A stretch of DNA of 64,000 bases from Orientallactaga sibirica. Taxonomy: Eukaryota > Chordata > Mammalia > Rodentia > Dipodidae. How positions within the stretch are numbered: position 1 is the stretch's first letter; each line of letters begins with the position of its first letter. The DNA is taken from positions 181,190 to 245,189 of the forward strand of contig JAEOAD010001370.1 of the NCBI GenBank assembly GCA_036365145.1, written 5' to 3'. Of this stretch, positions 1 through 13,700 are shown piece by piece. A program made the position numbers and the translations under genes. The notes under the pieces were generated by a model. The model was not told where the DNA came from, made no database searches, and saw only the letters and a program-made list of their open reading frames with translations.

Positions 1-3000
1 TGTACTCTGTGAATTAAGCTAGTTCTGTTCTCTGAATCAGTTGATTCCTACGGAGAAGGTTGAGTGCAGCAAGTTCAAAATTCCTGGTTAGTGCAATCTA
101 AGAAGATGTACAATTTAGTAGATTCACCTTATTTCTAAAGAAGTTTGTTTAGAAAACAACCATCTTCATTTCAAAACACTGTACTGTGTCAACTATGTCA
201 GTTCTGTTCTCGGAATGAGTTGCTTTCCTATGAAGACGGTTGAGTACAGCAAGTTCAAACGTTCCTTGTTTATGTAATCTAACAAGATGTACAACTTAGT
301 AGATATGACTCATTTCTAAAGTAGTTTGTTTAGAAAACAATCATCTTCATTTCTGAAAACTGTGCTGTGTGAAATGAGCTAGTTGTTTTCTCAGAATCAG
401 TTGCTTTCTTACAAGGAGGGTTGAGTGCAGCAGGTTCAAACTTTCTGTGTTTGTGTAATCTAACCAGATGTACAACTTAGTAGATTCGGCTCATTTCTAA
501 AGTAGTTTGTTTAGAAAACAAACATCTTCATTTCTGAAAAGTGTACTGTGTGATATGAGTAGTTCTGTTCTCGGATTCATTTGCTTTCCTATGAGGAAGG
601 TTGAGTGCAGCAAGTTCAAACATTCCAAGTTAGTGTAATCTAAGAAGATGTACAATTTAGTAGATTCACTTTATTTCCAAAGCAGTTTGTTTAGAAAACA
701 AACATCTTCATTTCAAAACACTGTACTGTGTGAAGAAAGGAGTTTTGTCCTTGGAATGAGTTGCTTTCTTACCAAGACGGTTGAGTGCAGCAAGTTCAAA
801 TTTCCTTGTTTGTGTAATCTAACAAGATGTACAACTTAGTAGATTCGACTCATTTCTAAAGTAGTTTGTTTAGAAAACAATCATCTTCATTTCTGAAAAC
901 TGTACTGTGTGATATGAGTAGTTCTGTTCTCGGATTCAGTTGCTTTCCTATGAAGAAGGTTGGGTGCAGCAAGTTCAAACATTCCAAGTTAGTGTAATCT
1001 AAGAAGATATACAATTTAGTAGATTCACTTTATTTCCAAAGCAGTTTGTTTAGAAAACAAACATCTTCATTTCAAAACACTGTACTGTGTGAAGAAAGCT
1101 AGTTCTTTCCTCGGAATGAGTGTCTTTCTTTCCCAGACGGTTGTGTGCAGCAAGTTCAAATTTCCTTGTTTGTGTAATCTGACAAGATGTACAACTTAGT
1201 AGATTTGCCTCATTTCTAAAGTAGTTTGTTTAGAAAACAATCATCTTCATTTCCAAAAACTGTCGTGTGTGAAATGAGCTAGTTCTGTTTTCAGAATCAG
1301 TTGCTTTCTTGCTAAGAGTGTTGAGTGCAGCAAGTTCAAACTTTCCCTGTTTGTGTACTCTAACAAGATGGACAACTTCGTAGATTCGCCTGATTTCTAA
1401 AGTAGTTTGTTTAGAAAACAATGATCTTCATTTCCGAAAACTGTTTTGGGTGAAATGAGCTAGTTCTGTTCTCGGAATCAGTAGCTTTCTTACAAAGAGA
1501 GTTGAGTGCAGCTAGTTCAAACTTTCCTTTTTTTTGTAATCTAACAAGATGTACAACTTAGTATATTGGCCTGATTTCTAAAGTAGTTTGTTCAGAAAAC
1601 AAACATCTTCATTGCCAACACTGCACTGTGTGATATAAGCTAGTTCTGTTCTAAGAATCTGTTGCTTTCCTACGAAGAAGGTTGAGTCCAGCAAGTGCAA
1701 CCATTCCTAGTTAGGGTAATCTAAGAATATGTACAATTTAGTAGGTTAGACTTATTTCTAAAGCAGTTTGTTTAGAAAAGAAACATCTTCATTTCAAAAC
1801 ACTGTACTGTGTGAAGTAAGCTAGTTCTGTTCTCGGAATGAGTTGCTTTCCTACGAAGACGGTTGAGTGCACCAAGTTCAAACTTTCATTGTTTGTGTAA
1901 TCTAAGAACATGTACAACTTAGTGGATTGGCCTCATTTCAAAAGGAGTTTGTTTAGAAAACAATCATCTTCATTTCCGAAAACTGTACTGTGTGATATAA
2001 GCTAGTTCTGTTCTAGGGATCAGTTGCTTTCTTACGAAGAGGGTTGAGTGCAGGAAGTGCAAACATTGCTAGTTATTGTAATCTAACAACATGTACAATT
2101 TAGTAGATTCACTTTATTTCTAAAGCAATTTGTTTAGAAAACAAACATCTTAATTTCAAAAAACTGTACTATGTGAACTAAGCTAGTTCTGTTAGCAGAA
2201 TGCGTTGCTTTCTTACGAAGAGTGTTTAGGGCAGCAAGTTCAAACTTTCCCTGTTTGTGCAATCTAACAAGATATACAATGTAGTAGATTTGCCTCATTG
2301 CTAAAGTAGTTTGTTTTAAAAACAAACATCTTCATTTCCGAAAACTGTGCTGTTTCAAATGAGATAGTTCTATTGTCAGGATTAGTTGCTTTCTTACGAA
2401 GAGGGTTGAGTGCAGCAAGTTCAAACTTTCCTTTTTTGTGTAATGTAACAACATATACAACATAGTACATTCAGCTCATTTCTAAAGTAGTTTGTTTAGA
2501 AAACAAACATCTTCATTGCCGAACACTGTACTCTGTGAAATAAGCTAGTTCTGTTCTCGTAATCAGTTGCTTTCTTACGGAGACGGTTGAGTGCAGCCAG
2601 TTCAAATATTCCTGGTTAGTGTAATCTAAGAAGATGTACAATTTAGTTGATTCTCCTCTTTTCAAAGCAGTTTGTTTAGAAAACAAACATCTTTATTGCA
2701 GAGCACTGTACTCTGTGACATGAGGTAGTTCTGTTCTCAGAATGAGTTGCTTTCTTAAGAAGAGTGTAGAGTGCAGCAAGTTCAAATTTTCCTTGGTTGT
2801 GCAATCTAACAAGATGTACAACTTAATAGATTCACCTCATTTTTAAGAAGTTTGTTTACAAAACAAACATCTTCATTGCCGAACACTGTACTCTTTGAAT
2901 TAAGCTAGCTGTGTTCTCGGAATCAGTTGCTTTCTCACAAAGAGGGTTTGGGGCAGCAAGTTCAAACTTTCCTTGTTTGTGTAATCTAACAAGATGAACA

Positions 3001-6000
3001 AATTAGTAGATTCACCTCATTTCTAAAGTAGGTTGTTTGGTAAACAAACATCTTCATTGCCGAACAATACACTCTGTGAAATAAGCTAGTTCTGTTCTCG
3101 GAATAATTTTCTTTCTTACGAAGACGGTTTAGGGCCGCAAGTTCAAATTTTCCTTGTATCTAACAAGATGTACAACTTAGTAGATTCTCCTCATTTGTAA
3201 AGTAGTTTGTTTAGAAAACAAACACCTTCATTTCCGAAAACTGCACTGTGTGAAATGAGCTAGTTCTGTTCTTGGAATCAGTTGCTTTCCTATGAAGAAG
3301 GTTGAGTGCAGCAAGTTCAAACTTTCCTTTATTGTGTAATCTAAAAAGATGTACAACTTAGTAGATCCTCCTCATTTCTAAAGTAGTTTGTTTAGAAAAC
3401 AAACTTCTTCATTGACGAGCACTGTACTGTGTGAAATGACCTGGTTCTGTTCTCGGAATCAGTTGCTTTCTTACAAAGAAGGTTGAGTGCAGCAAGTCCA
3501 AACTTTCCTTGTTTGTGTAATCTAACAAAATGTACAACTTAGTAGATTCCCCTCATTTCTAAAGTAGTTTGTTTATAAAACAAACATCTTCATTGCTGTA
3601 CACTGTACTGTGTGAAATGAGCTAGTTCTGTTGTCGGGATCTGTTCCTTTCTTACGAAGACGGTTGAGTACAGCAAGTTCAAACTTTCCTTATTTGTGTA
3701 ATCTAACAAGATATACAACTTAGTAGATTCGCCTCATTTCTAAAGTAGTTTGTTTAGAAAACAAACTTCTTCATTGCCGAGCACTGTACTGTGTGAAATG
3801 TGCTAGCTCTGTTCTCAGAATCAGTGGCTTTCTTACGAAGAATGTTTAGGGCAGCAAGTTCAAACTTTCCTTGTTTGTGTAATCTAACAAGATGTACAAC
3901 TTAGTAGGTTCGACTGATTTCTAAAGCAGTTTGTTTAGAAAACAAACATCTTCATTTGCAAACACTGCACTCTGTGAAATAAGCTAGTTCTGTTTTAGGA
4001 TCCGTTCCTTTCTTACGAAGACGGTTGAGTACAGCAAGTTCAAACTTTCCTTGATTGTGTAATCTAACAAGATATCCAACTTAGTAGATTTGCCTCATTT
4101 CTAAAGTAGTTTGTTTAGAAAACAAACATATTCATTGCCGAGCACTATACTCAGTGAAATGAGCTAGTTCTGTTCTCGGAATCAGTTGCTTTCTTAAGAA
4201 GAGTGTTTACGGCAGCAAGTTCAAACTTTCCTTGTTTGTGTAATGTAAAAAGATGTACAATTTAGGAGGTTCGCCTGATTTCTAAAGTAGTTTGTTTAGA
4301 AAACAAACATCTTCATTGCCAAACACTGTACTGTGTGAAATGAGCTAGTTCTGTTCTGGGAATGAGTTGCTTTGTTACGAAGAGGGTTGAGGGCAGCAAG
4401 GTCAAACTTTCCTTGTTTGTGTAATCTAACAATATGTACAACTTAGTATATTCCCCTGATTTCTAAAGTAGTTTGTTTAGAAAATAAAGATCTTCACTGC
4501 CAAACACTGTACTGTGTGATATAAGCTAGTATTGTTCTCAGAATCAGTTCCTTTCTTACGAAAAGGGTTTAGGGCAGCAACTTCAAACATTCCATGTTAG
4601 TGTAATCTAAGAACATGGACAATTCAGTAGATTCACCTCATTTCCATAGTAGTTTGTTTAGAAAACAAACATCTTCATTTCAAAACACTGTATTGTGTGA
4701 ACTAACCAAGTTCCGTTCTCAGAATGATTTGCTTTCTTATGAAGACGGTTGAGTGCAGCAAGTTCAAACTTTCCTTGTTGGTGTAATCTAACAAAATGTA
4801 CAACTTAGTAGATTCGCCTGATTTCTAAAGTAGTTTGTTTAGAAAACAAACACCTTCATTGCTGAACACTGTACTCTGTCAAATGAGCTATTTCTGTTTT
4901 CGGGATCCGTTCCTTTCTTACGAAGACGGTTGAGTACAGCAAGTTCAAACTTTCCTTGTTTGTGTAATCTAACAAGATATACAACTTAGCAGATTCTCCT
5001 CATTTCTAAAGTAGTTTGTTTAGAAAACAAACATCTTCATATCTGAAAACTGTACTGTGTGAAATGAACGAGTTCTGTTCTCAGAATCAGTTGCTTTCCT
5101 ACGAAGAAGGTTGAGTGCAGCAAGTTCAAATATTCCAAGTTAGTGTAATCTAACAAGATGTACAACTTAGTAGATTCACCTCATTTCTGACATAGTTGGT
5201 TTGGAAAACAATCACCTTCATTTCTGAAAACTGTACTGTGTGAAATGAGCTAGTTCTCTTGGGATCAGTTGCTTTCTTACGAAGAGTGTTGCGTGCAGCA
5301 AGTTCAAACTTTCCTACTTAGTGTAATCTAACAAGATATACAATTTAGTAGATTCACATGATTGCTAAAGTAGTTTGTTTAGAAATCAAACATCTTCATT
5401 GCCGAACACTGTATTGTGTGAAATGAGCTAGTTCTGTTGTCGGGATCAGTTCCTTTCTTACGAAGCGTGTTGAGTGCATCAAGTTCAAAGTTTCCTTGTT
5501 TGTATAATCTAACAAGACGTACAACTTAGTAGATTCACCTCATTTCTAAAGTAATTTGTTTAGAAAACAAACATATTCATTGCCAAACACTGTACTCTGT
5601 GAATTAACCTAGTTCTGTTTTGGAATCAGTTGCTTTCTTATGAAGAGTTTTGAATGCAGCAATTTCAAACTTTCCTTGTTTGTGTAATCTAACAAGATGT
5701 ACAACTTAGTAGATTCACCTCATTTATAAAGTAGTTTGTTTAGAAAACAAACATCTTCATTTCAAAACACTGTACTGTGTGAACTAAGCTAGTTCTGTTC
5801 TCGGAATGAGTTGCTTTCTTACGAAGACGTTTGAGTGCAGCAAGTTCAAACTTTCCTGGTTTGTGTAATCTAACAAGAGGTACAACTTTGTAGATTCTCC
5901 TGATTTCTAAGGTTGTTCTTTTGTCGGGATCAGTTGCTCTCTTACGAAGAGTGTTGAGTGCAGCAAGTTGAAACTTTCCTTGGTTGTGTATTCTAACAAG

Positions 6001-7401
6001 ATGTACAACTTAGTATATTTGCCTTATTTCTAATGTCGTTTGTTTAGAAAACAAACTTCTTCATTTCAAAACACTGCCCTGGGTGAACTAAGCTAGTTCT
6101 GTTCTTGGAATGAGTTGCTTCTTAGGAAGACGTTTGAGGGCAGCAAATTCAAACTTTCCTTGTTTGTGTAATCTAACAAGATGTACAAGTTAGTCGATTC
6201 GACTCATTTCTAAAATAGTTTGTTTAAAAAGCAATCATCTTCATTTCCGAAAACTGTTTTGCATGAAATGAGCTAGTTCTGTTCTTGGAATCAGTTGCTT
6301 TGTTACAAAGAGGGTTGAATGCAGCAAGTTCAAACTTTCCTTGTTTGTGTAATCTAACAAGGTGTACAATTTAGTAGACTCACCTCATTTCTAAAGTGGT
6401 TTGTTTACAAAACAAACATCTTCATTGCTGAACACTGTCCTGTGTGAAATGAGCTAGTTCTCTTGGGATCAGTTGCTTTCTTACGAAGAGTGTTGAGTGC
6501 AGCAAGTTCAAAATTTCCTTGTTTGTGTGATCTAACAAGATGTACAACTTAGTAGATTCTCCTTATTTCTAAAGTAGTTTCTTTAGTAATCAAACATCTT
6601 CATTTACGAACACTGTACTGTGTGACATAAGCTAGTTCTGTTCTTGGAATCAGTTGCTTCTTACGAAGAGAGTTGATGGCAGCAAGTTCAAACATTCCTT
6701 GTTTAGTGTAATCTAAGAAGATGTACAATTTAGTAGATTCACCTTATTTCTAAAGTAGTTTGTTTAGAAAACAAACATCTTCATTTCAAAACACTGTACT
6801 GTGTGAACTAAGCTAGTTCTCGGAATGAGTTGCTTTCTTATGAAGACGTTTGAGTGCAGCAAGTTCAAACTTTCCTTGTTTGTGTAATCTAACAAGATGT
6901 ACAAGTTAGTAGATTCGCCTCATTTCTAAAATAGTTTGTTTAAATAACAATCATCTTCATTTCTGAAAACTGTACTCTTTGAAATGAGGGAGTTCTGTTC
7001 TCAGAATCAGTTGCTTTCTTACAAAGAAGGTTGAGTGCAGCAAGTTCAAACATCCCAAGTTAGTGTAATCTAAGAAAATGTACAATTTAGTAGATTCACC
7101 TCATTTCCAAAGTAGTTTGTTTAGAAAACAAACATCTTCATTTCTGAAAATTGTACTGTGTGAAATGAGCTAGTTCTGTTCTCAGAATCAGTTGCTTTCC
7201 TAAGAAGAAGGTTGAGTGCAGCAAGTTCAATCTTTCCTTGTTTGTGTAATCTAACAAGATGTACAACTTAGTAGATTCACCTCATTTCTAAAGTAGTTTG
7301 TTTAGAAAACAATCATCTTCATTTCAAACAACTGTACTGTGTGAAATGAGCTAGTTTTGTTCTCAGAATCAGTTGCTTTCTTACGAAGAGTGTTTAGGGC
7401 A
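1..7401. repeat. ~180-bp satellite array, subfamily A, segment 1
   Basis: Head-to-tail array of a ~180-bp monomer. The block 'gtttgtttagaaaacaaac' recurs at 179-181-bp spacing (its 'tttgttt' starts near 144, 325, 506, 686, 865, 1045, 1225 and 1406). A monomer reads in order: 'aacaagatgtacaacttag', 'tagattc', 'tcatttctaaagtag', the inverted repeat, 'catcttcatt', 'cactgtactgtgtgaa', 'gctagttctgttctcgg', 'agttgctttcttacgaag', 'gttgagtgcagcaagttc' and 'tttccttgtttgtgtaatc'. Subfamily A shows 'catcttcatt', 'tttctaaagtag' and mostly 'ggaatcag' or 'gggatcag'. Variant blocks travel together, for example 'ttcaaaacactg' with 'gaactaagc', 'ggaatgag' and 'gaagacg'. That linkage implies higher-order repeats. 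Small reading frames here are satellite noise. Array identity is certain; a centromeric role is inferred only from abundance and organisation. Confidence 0.97.
5905..5916. other. Deletion junction in satellite monomer
   Basis: The run 'tgatttctaa' is followed directly by 'ggttgttcttttgtcggg'. The inverted repeat and the 'cactgtactgtgtg' block between them are missing. The corresponding monomer in the downstream 6.65-kb copy (about 12560-12620) is also abnormal, so the deletion predates that duplication. Confidence 0.75.
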
Positions 7402-7790
7402 TGTAGCAGACAGCTTCAAAGCTTTCCTTCAGATGAAATCCAGACAAGATGTACATTTATGGAGAGGGATATCATTTCTAATTGTAGTTTGATCCAGAAA
7501 AGTTCATCTTCATTGCAAGAGAAAACTGGCCTGCTCTCCACAGGGCCAAGCAAGCTAGTTCTGTTCTTGGATTCAGTTGCAGCACACAGAGCAAAACCTA
7601 GCGAAAAGGTTGGGTGCAGCAAGTTCAAAACTCCAAGTTGCATTTGTAATCTAAGAACAGTACAATTCAAAGATTCACCACACCTTAAAGTAGTTTGTTT
7701 AGAAAACTTGCATCTTCATTTGAAAACACTGTACTGTGTAACTAGTAAAACACTGAATCGGAATGAGGGACTTTCTTTCAAACTGTTGTG
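7402..7790 (-). mobile_element. MaLR-type LTR / satellite hybrid (interleaved)
   Basis: This stretch has nearly the same length as the clean minus-strand LTR at 14075-14466 (389 versus 392 bp) and starts with the same 'tgtagcagacagcttc'. It keeps LTR words such as 'ggcctgctctccacagggcc', 'agcacacagagcaaaacct' and 'actagtaaaacactgaat'. Between them sit satellite words in satellite order: 'acaagatgtac', 'atcatttctaa', 'gtagtttg', 'catcttcattgc', 'gctagttctgttcttgg', 'aaggttgggtgcagcaag', 'tgtaatctaagaac' and 'gtagtttgtttagaaaac'. The satellite words carry the private variants of 760-1140 ('ggattcagttgc', 'ggttgggtgcagc', 'tccaagtt') at an offset near 6650. The 162-residue frame starting at 7357 is an accident of this mixing. 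See findings. Confidence 0.8.
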
Positions 7791-10700
7791 TGCAGCAAGT
7801 TCAAACTTTCCTTGTTTGTGTAATCTAACAAGATATACAATTTAGTAGATTTCACTCATTTCTAAAGTAGTTTGTTTAGAAAACAAACATCTTCATTTCC
7901 AAAACTGTACTGTGTGAAATGAGCTAGTTCTGTTCTCAGAATCAGTTGCTTTTCTTGAAGACGGTTGAGTGCAGCAAGTTCAAACTTTCCTTGTTTGTGT
8001 AATCTAACAAGATGTACAACTTAGTAGATTCGCCTGATTTCTAAAGTAGTTTGTTTAGAAAACAAACATCTTCATTGCCAAAACTGTTTTGTGTGAAATG
8101 AGCTAGTTCTGTTCTCAGAATCAGTTGCTTTCTTACAAAGAAGGTTGAGTGCAGCAAGTTCAAACTTTCCTTGTTTTGTAATCTAACAAGATGTACAATT
8201 TAGTAGATTGGCCTGATTTCTAAAGTAGTTTGTTTAGAAAACAAACATCTTCATTTCAAAACACTGTACTGTGTGATATAAGCTAGTTCTGTTCTAAGAA
8301 TGAGTTGCTTTCCTATGAAAGAAGGTTTAGTCCAGCAAGTTCAAACTTTCCTTGTTAGTGTAATCTAAGAATATGTACAATTTAGTATATTAGACTTATT
8401 TCTAAAGTAGTTTGTTTAGAAAATAAACATCTTCATTTCAAAACACTGTACTGTGTGATATAAGCTAGTTCTGTTCTCGGAATGAGTTGCTTTATTACGA
8501 AGAGGGTTGAGTGCAGCAAGTTCAAACTTTCATTGTTAGTGTAATCTAAGAAGATGTACAACTTAGTAGATTGGCCTCATTTCAAAAGTAGTTTGTTTAG
8601 AAAACAATCATCTTCATTTCAAAACACTGTACTGTGTGATATAAGCTAGTTCTGTTCTAGGAATCAGTTGCTTTCTTACGAAGAGGGTTGAGTGCAGGCA
8701 AGTTCAAACTTTCCTTGTTATTGTAATCTAACAAGATGTACAATTTAGTAGATTCGCCTTATTTCTAAAGCAGTTTGTTTAGAAAACAAACATCTTAATT
8801 TCAAAAAACTGTACTGTGTGAAATAAGCTAGTTCTGTTCTCAGAATCAGTTGCTTTCTTACGAAGAGTGTTTAGTGCAGCAAGTTCAAACTTTCCTTGTT
8901 TGTGTAATCTAACAAGATGTACAATTAGTAGATTTGCCTCATTTCTAAAGTAGTTTGTTTTAGAAAACAAACATCTTCATTTCCGAACACTGTACTGTGT
9001 CAAATGAGCTAGTTCTGTTCTTGGAATTAGTTGCTTTCTTACGAAGAGGGTTGAGTGCAGCAAGTTCAAACTTTCTTTTTTTGTGTAATCTAACATGATG
9101 TACAAATTAGTAGATTCACCTCATTTCTAAAGTAGTTTGTTTAGAAAACAAACATCTTCATTTACAAACACTGTACTCTGTGAAATAAGCTAGTTCTGTT
9201 CTCGGAATCAGTTGCTTTATTACGGAAGACGGTTGAGTGCAGCAAGTTCAAATTTTCCTTGGTTGTGTAATCTAACAAGATGTACAATTTAGTAGATTCT
9301 CCTCATTTCAAAGCAGTTTGTTTAGAAAACAAACATCTTCATTGCAGAAAACTGTACTCTGTGAAATGAGGTAGTTCTGTTCTCAGAATGAGTTGCTTTC
9401 TTAAGAAGAGTGTTGAGTGCAGCAAGTTCAAATTTTCCTTGATTGTGTAATCTAACAAGATGTACAATTTAGTAGATTCACCTCATTTTTAAAGTAGTTT
9501 GTTTAGAAAACAAACATCTTCATTTCAAAACACTGTATTGTTTGAATTAAGCTAGTTGTGTTCTCGGAATGAGTTGCTTTCTCACAAAGAGGGTTGAGTG
9601 CAGCAAGTTCAAACTTTCCTTGTTTGTGTAATCTAACAAGATGTACAAATTAGTAGATTCTCCTCATTTCTAAAGTAGTTTGTTTGGAAAACAAACATCT
9701 TCATTTCAAAACACTGTACTGTGTGAAATAAGCTAGTTCTGTTCTCAGAATCAGTTGCTTTCTTACGAAGACGGTTTAGGGCAGAAAGTTCAAACTTTCC
9801 TTGTTTGTAATCTAACAAGATGTACAACTTAGTAGATTACCCTTATTTGTAAAGTAGTTTGTTTAGAAAACAAACATCTTCATTTCCAAACACTGCACTG
9901 TGTGAAATAAGCTAGTTCTGTTCTTGGAATCAGTTGCTTTCCTATGAAGAAGGTTGAGTGCAGCAAGTTCAAACTTTCCTTGTTTGTGTAATCTAACAAG
10001 ATGTACAACTTAGTAGATTCGCCTCATTTTCTAAAGTAGTTTGTTTAGAAAACAAACATCTTCATTTCCAAAACACTGTACTGTGTGAAATGAGCTGGTT
10101 CTGTTCTCGGAATCAGTTGCTTTCTTACAAAGAAGGTTGAGTGCAGCAAGTTCAAACTTTCCTTGTTTGTGTAATCTAACAAGATGTACAACTTAGTAGA
10201 TTAACCTCATTTCTAAAGTACGTTGTTTAGAAAACAAACATCATCATTGCCGAACACTGTACTGTGTGAAATGAGCTAGTTCTGTTGTCGGGATCAGTTG
10301 CTTTCTTACGAAGAGTGTTGAGTACAGCAAGTTCAAACTTTCCTTATTTGTGTAATCTAACAAGATGTACAACTTAGTAGATTCGCCTCATTTCTAAAGT
10401 AGTTTGTTTAGAAAACAAACTTCTTCATTGCTGAGTCACTGTACTGTGTGAAATGTGCTAGCTCTGTTCTCAGAATCAGTGGCTTTCTTACGAAGAATGT
10501 TTAGGGCAGCAAGTTCAAACTTTCCTTGTTTGTGTAATCTAACAAGATGTACAACTTAGTAGGTTCGACTGATTTTCTAAAGCAGTTTGTTTAGAAAACA
10601 AACATCTTCATTCCCAAACACTGCACTCTGTGAAATAAGCTAGTTCTGTTTTAGGATCCGTTCCTTTCTGCCTTAAGACGGTTGAGTACAGCAAGTTCAA

Positions 10701-13700
10701 ACTTTCCTTGATTGTGTAATCTAACAAGATATCCAACTTAGTAGATTTGCCTCATTTCTAAAGTAGTTTGTTTAGAAAACAAACATCTTCATTGCCGAGC
10801 ACTGTACTCTGTGAAATGAGTTAGTTCTGTTCTCGGAATCAGTTGCTTTCTTAAGAAGAGTGTTTACGTGCAGCAAGTTCAAACTTTCCTTGTTTGTGTA
10901 ATGTAAAAAGATGTACAATTTAGGAGGTTGCCTGATTTCTAAAGTAGTTTGTTTAGAAAACAAACATCTTCATTGGCCAAACACTGTACTGTGTGAAATG
11001 AGCTAGTTCTGTTCTGGGAATGAGTTGCTTTTGTTAGTGAAGAGGGTTGAGGGCAGCAAGGTCAAACTTTCCTTGTTTGTGTAATCTAACAATATGTACA
11101 ACTTAGTATATTGCCTGATTTCTAAAGTAGTTTGTTTAGAAAATAAAGATCTTCACTGCCAAACACTGTACTGTGTGATATAAGCTAGTATTGTTCTCAG
11201 AATCAGTTCCTTTCTTATGAAAAGGGTTTAGGGCAGCAACTTCAAACATTCCATGTTAGTGTAATCTAAGAAGATGGACAATTCAGTAGATTCACCTCAT
11301 TTCCATAGTAGTTTGTTTAGAAAACAAACATCTTCATTTCAAAACACTGTATTGTGTGAACTAAGCAAGTTCGTTCTCAGAATGATTTGCTTTCTTATGA
11401 AGAAGGTTGAGTGCAGCAAGTTCAAACTTTCCTTGTTGGTGTAATCTAACAAAATGTACAACTTAGTAGATTCATCTGATTTCTAAAGTAGTTTGTTTAG
11501 AAAACAAACACCTTCATTGCTGAACACTGTACTCTGTCAAATAAGCTATTTCTGTTTTGGAATCCGTTGCTTTCTTACAAAGACGGTTGAGTACAGCAAG
11601 TTCAAACTTTCCTTGTTTGTGTAATCTAACAAGATATACAATTTAGTAGATTCTCCTCATTTCTAAAGTAGTTTGTTTAGAAAACAAACATCTTCATATC
11701 TGAAAACTGTACTGTGTGAAATGAGATAGTTCTGTTCTCAGAATCAGTTGCTTTCCTAAGAAGAAGGTTGAGTGCAGCAAGTTCAAATATTCCTTGTTAG
11801 TGTAATCTAACAAGATGTACAACTTAGTAGATTCGCCTCATTTCTAACATAGTTTGTTTGGAAAACAATCATCTTCATTTCTGAAAACTGTACTGTGTGA
11901 AATAAGCTAGTTCTGTCTTGGGATCAGTTGCTTTCTTACGAAGAGTGTTGAGTGCAGCAAGTTCAAACTTTCCTTGTTTAGTGTAATCTAACAAGATATA
12001 CAATTTAGTAGATTCACCTGATTTCTAAAGTAGTTTGTTTAGAAATCAAACATCTTCATTTCCGAACACTGTATTGTGTGAAATGAGCTAGTTCTGTTGT
12101 CGGGATCAGTTCCTTTCTTACGAAGCGTTTTGAGTGCATCAAGTTCAAAGTTTCCTTGTTTGTATAATCTAACAAGATGTACAACTTAGTAGATTCACCT
12201 CATTTCTAAAGTAATTTGTTTAGAAAACAAACATATTCATTGCCAAACACTGTACTCTGTGAATTAACCTAGTTCTGTTTTGGAATCAGTTGCTTTCTTA
12301 TGAAGAGTTTTGAATGCAGCAATTTCAAACTTTCCTTGTTTGTGTAATCTAACAAGATGTACAACTTAGTAGATTCACCTCATTTATAAAGTAGTTTGTT
12401 TAGAAAACAAACATCTTCATTTCAAAACACTGTACTGTGTGAACTAAGCTAGTTCTGTTCTCGGAATGAGTTGCTTTCTTACGAAGACGTTTGAGTGCAG
12501 CAAGTTCAAACTTTCCTTGTTTGTGTAATCTAACAAGATGTACAACTTAGTAGATTCTCCTGATTTGTTTAGAAAAGGTTGTTCTTTTGTTTGGGAGTTC
12601 AGTTGAATCTGTTTTCTTACGAAGAGTGTTGAGTGCAGCAAGTTGAAACTTTCCTTGGTTGTGTAATCTAACAAGATGTACAACTTAGTATATTTGCCTT
12701 ATTTCTAATGTCGTTTGTTTAGAAAACAAACATCTTCATTTCAAAACACTGCCCTGGGTGAACTAAGCTAGTTCTGTTCTTGGAATGAGTTGCTTTCTTA
12801 GGAAGACGTTTGAGGGCAGCAAATTCAAACTTTCCTTGTTTGTGTAATCTAACAAGATGTACAAGTTAGTCGATTCGACTCATTTCTAAAATAGTTTGTT
12901 TAAAAGCAATCATCTTCATTTCAAAAACTGTACTGCATGAAATGAGCTAGTTCTGTTCTTGGAATCAGTTGCTTTCTTACAAAGAGGGTTGAATGCAGCA
13001 AGTTCAAACTTTCCTTGTTTGTGTAATCTAACAAGGTGTACAACTTAGTAGACTCACCTCATTTCTAAAGTGGTTTGTTTACAAAACAAACATCTTCATT
13101 GCTGAACACTGTCCTGTGTGAAATGAGCTAGTTCTCTTGGGATCAGTTGCTTTCTTACGAAGAGTGTTGAGTGCAGCAAGTTCAAAATTTCCTTGTTCAT
13201 GTGATCTAACAAGACGTACAATTTAGTAGATTCTCCTGCTTGCTAAAGTAGTTTCTTTAGTAATCAAATATCTTCACTTACGAACACTGTACTGTGTGAC
13301 ATAAGCTCGTTCTGTTCTTGGAATCAGTTGCTTCTTACGAAGAGAGTTGATGGCAGCAAGTTCAAACATTCCTACTTAGTGTAATCTAAGCAGATGTACA
13401 ATTTAGAAGATTCACCTCATTTCTAAAGTAGTTTGTTTAGAAAACAAACATCTTCATTTCAAAACACTGTACTGTGTGAACTAAGCTAGTTCTCGGAATG
13501 AGTTGCTTTCTTACGAAGACGTTTGAGTGCAGCAAGTTCAAACTTTCCTTGTTTGTGTAATCTAACATGATGTACAAGTTAGTAGATTCGCCTCATTTCT
13601 AAAATAGTTTGTTTAAATAACAATCATCTTCATTTCCGAAAACTGTACTCTTTGAAATGAGGGAGTTCTGTTCTCAGAATCAGTTGCTTTCCTACGAAGA

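Larger units (their letters stand above)
1141..7790. repeat. Copy 1 of a ~6.65-kb tandem duplication (~35 monomers plus LTR-derived end)
   Basis: Private monomer variants recur at a nearly constant offset to the right: 1631 and 8275 ('tgatataagctagttctg' with 'ctaagaat', offset 6644), 4148 and 10805 ('ttaagaagagtgtttacg', 6657), 5581 and 12241 ('gaattaacctag' then 'gttttgaatgcagcaattt', 6660), 7381 and 14054 ('gagtgtttagggcatgtagc', 6673). A truncated monomer at 5910 also recurs at about 12560. The offset drifts through small indels. The left limit near 1141 is an estimate from 'gttgtgtgcagcaag' at 1140 and 7785. Confidence 0.8.

Noticed and set aside
7357..7845. 162-residue frame as a possible gene
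   Set aside because: It lies across an LTR/satellite hybrid and is open only because of the mixing.
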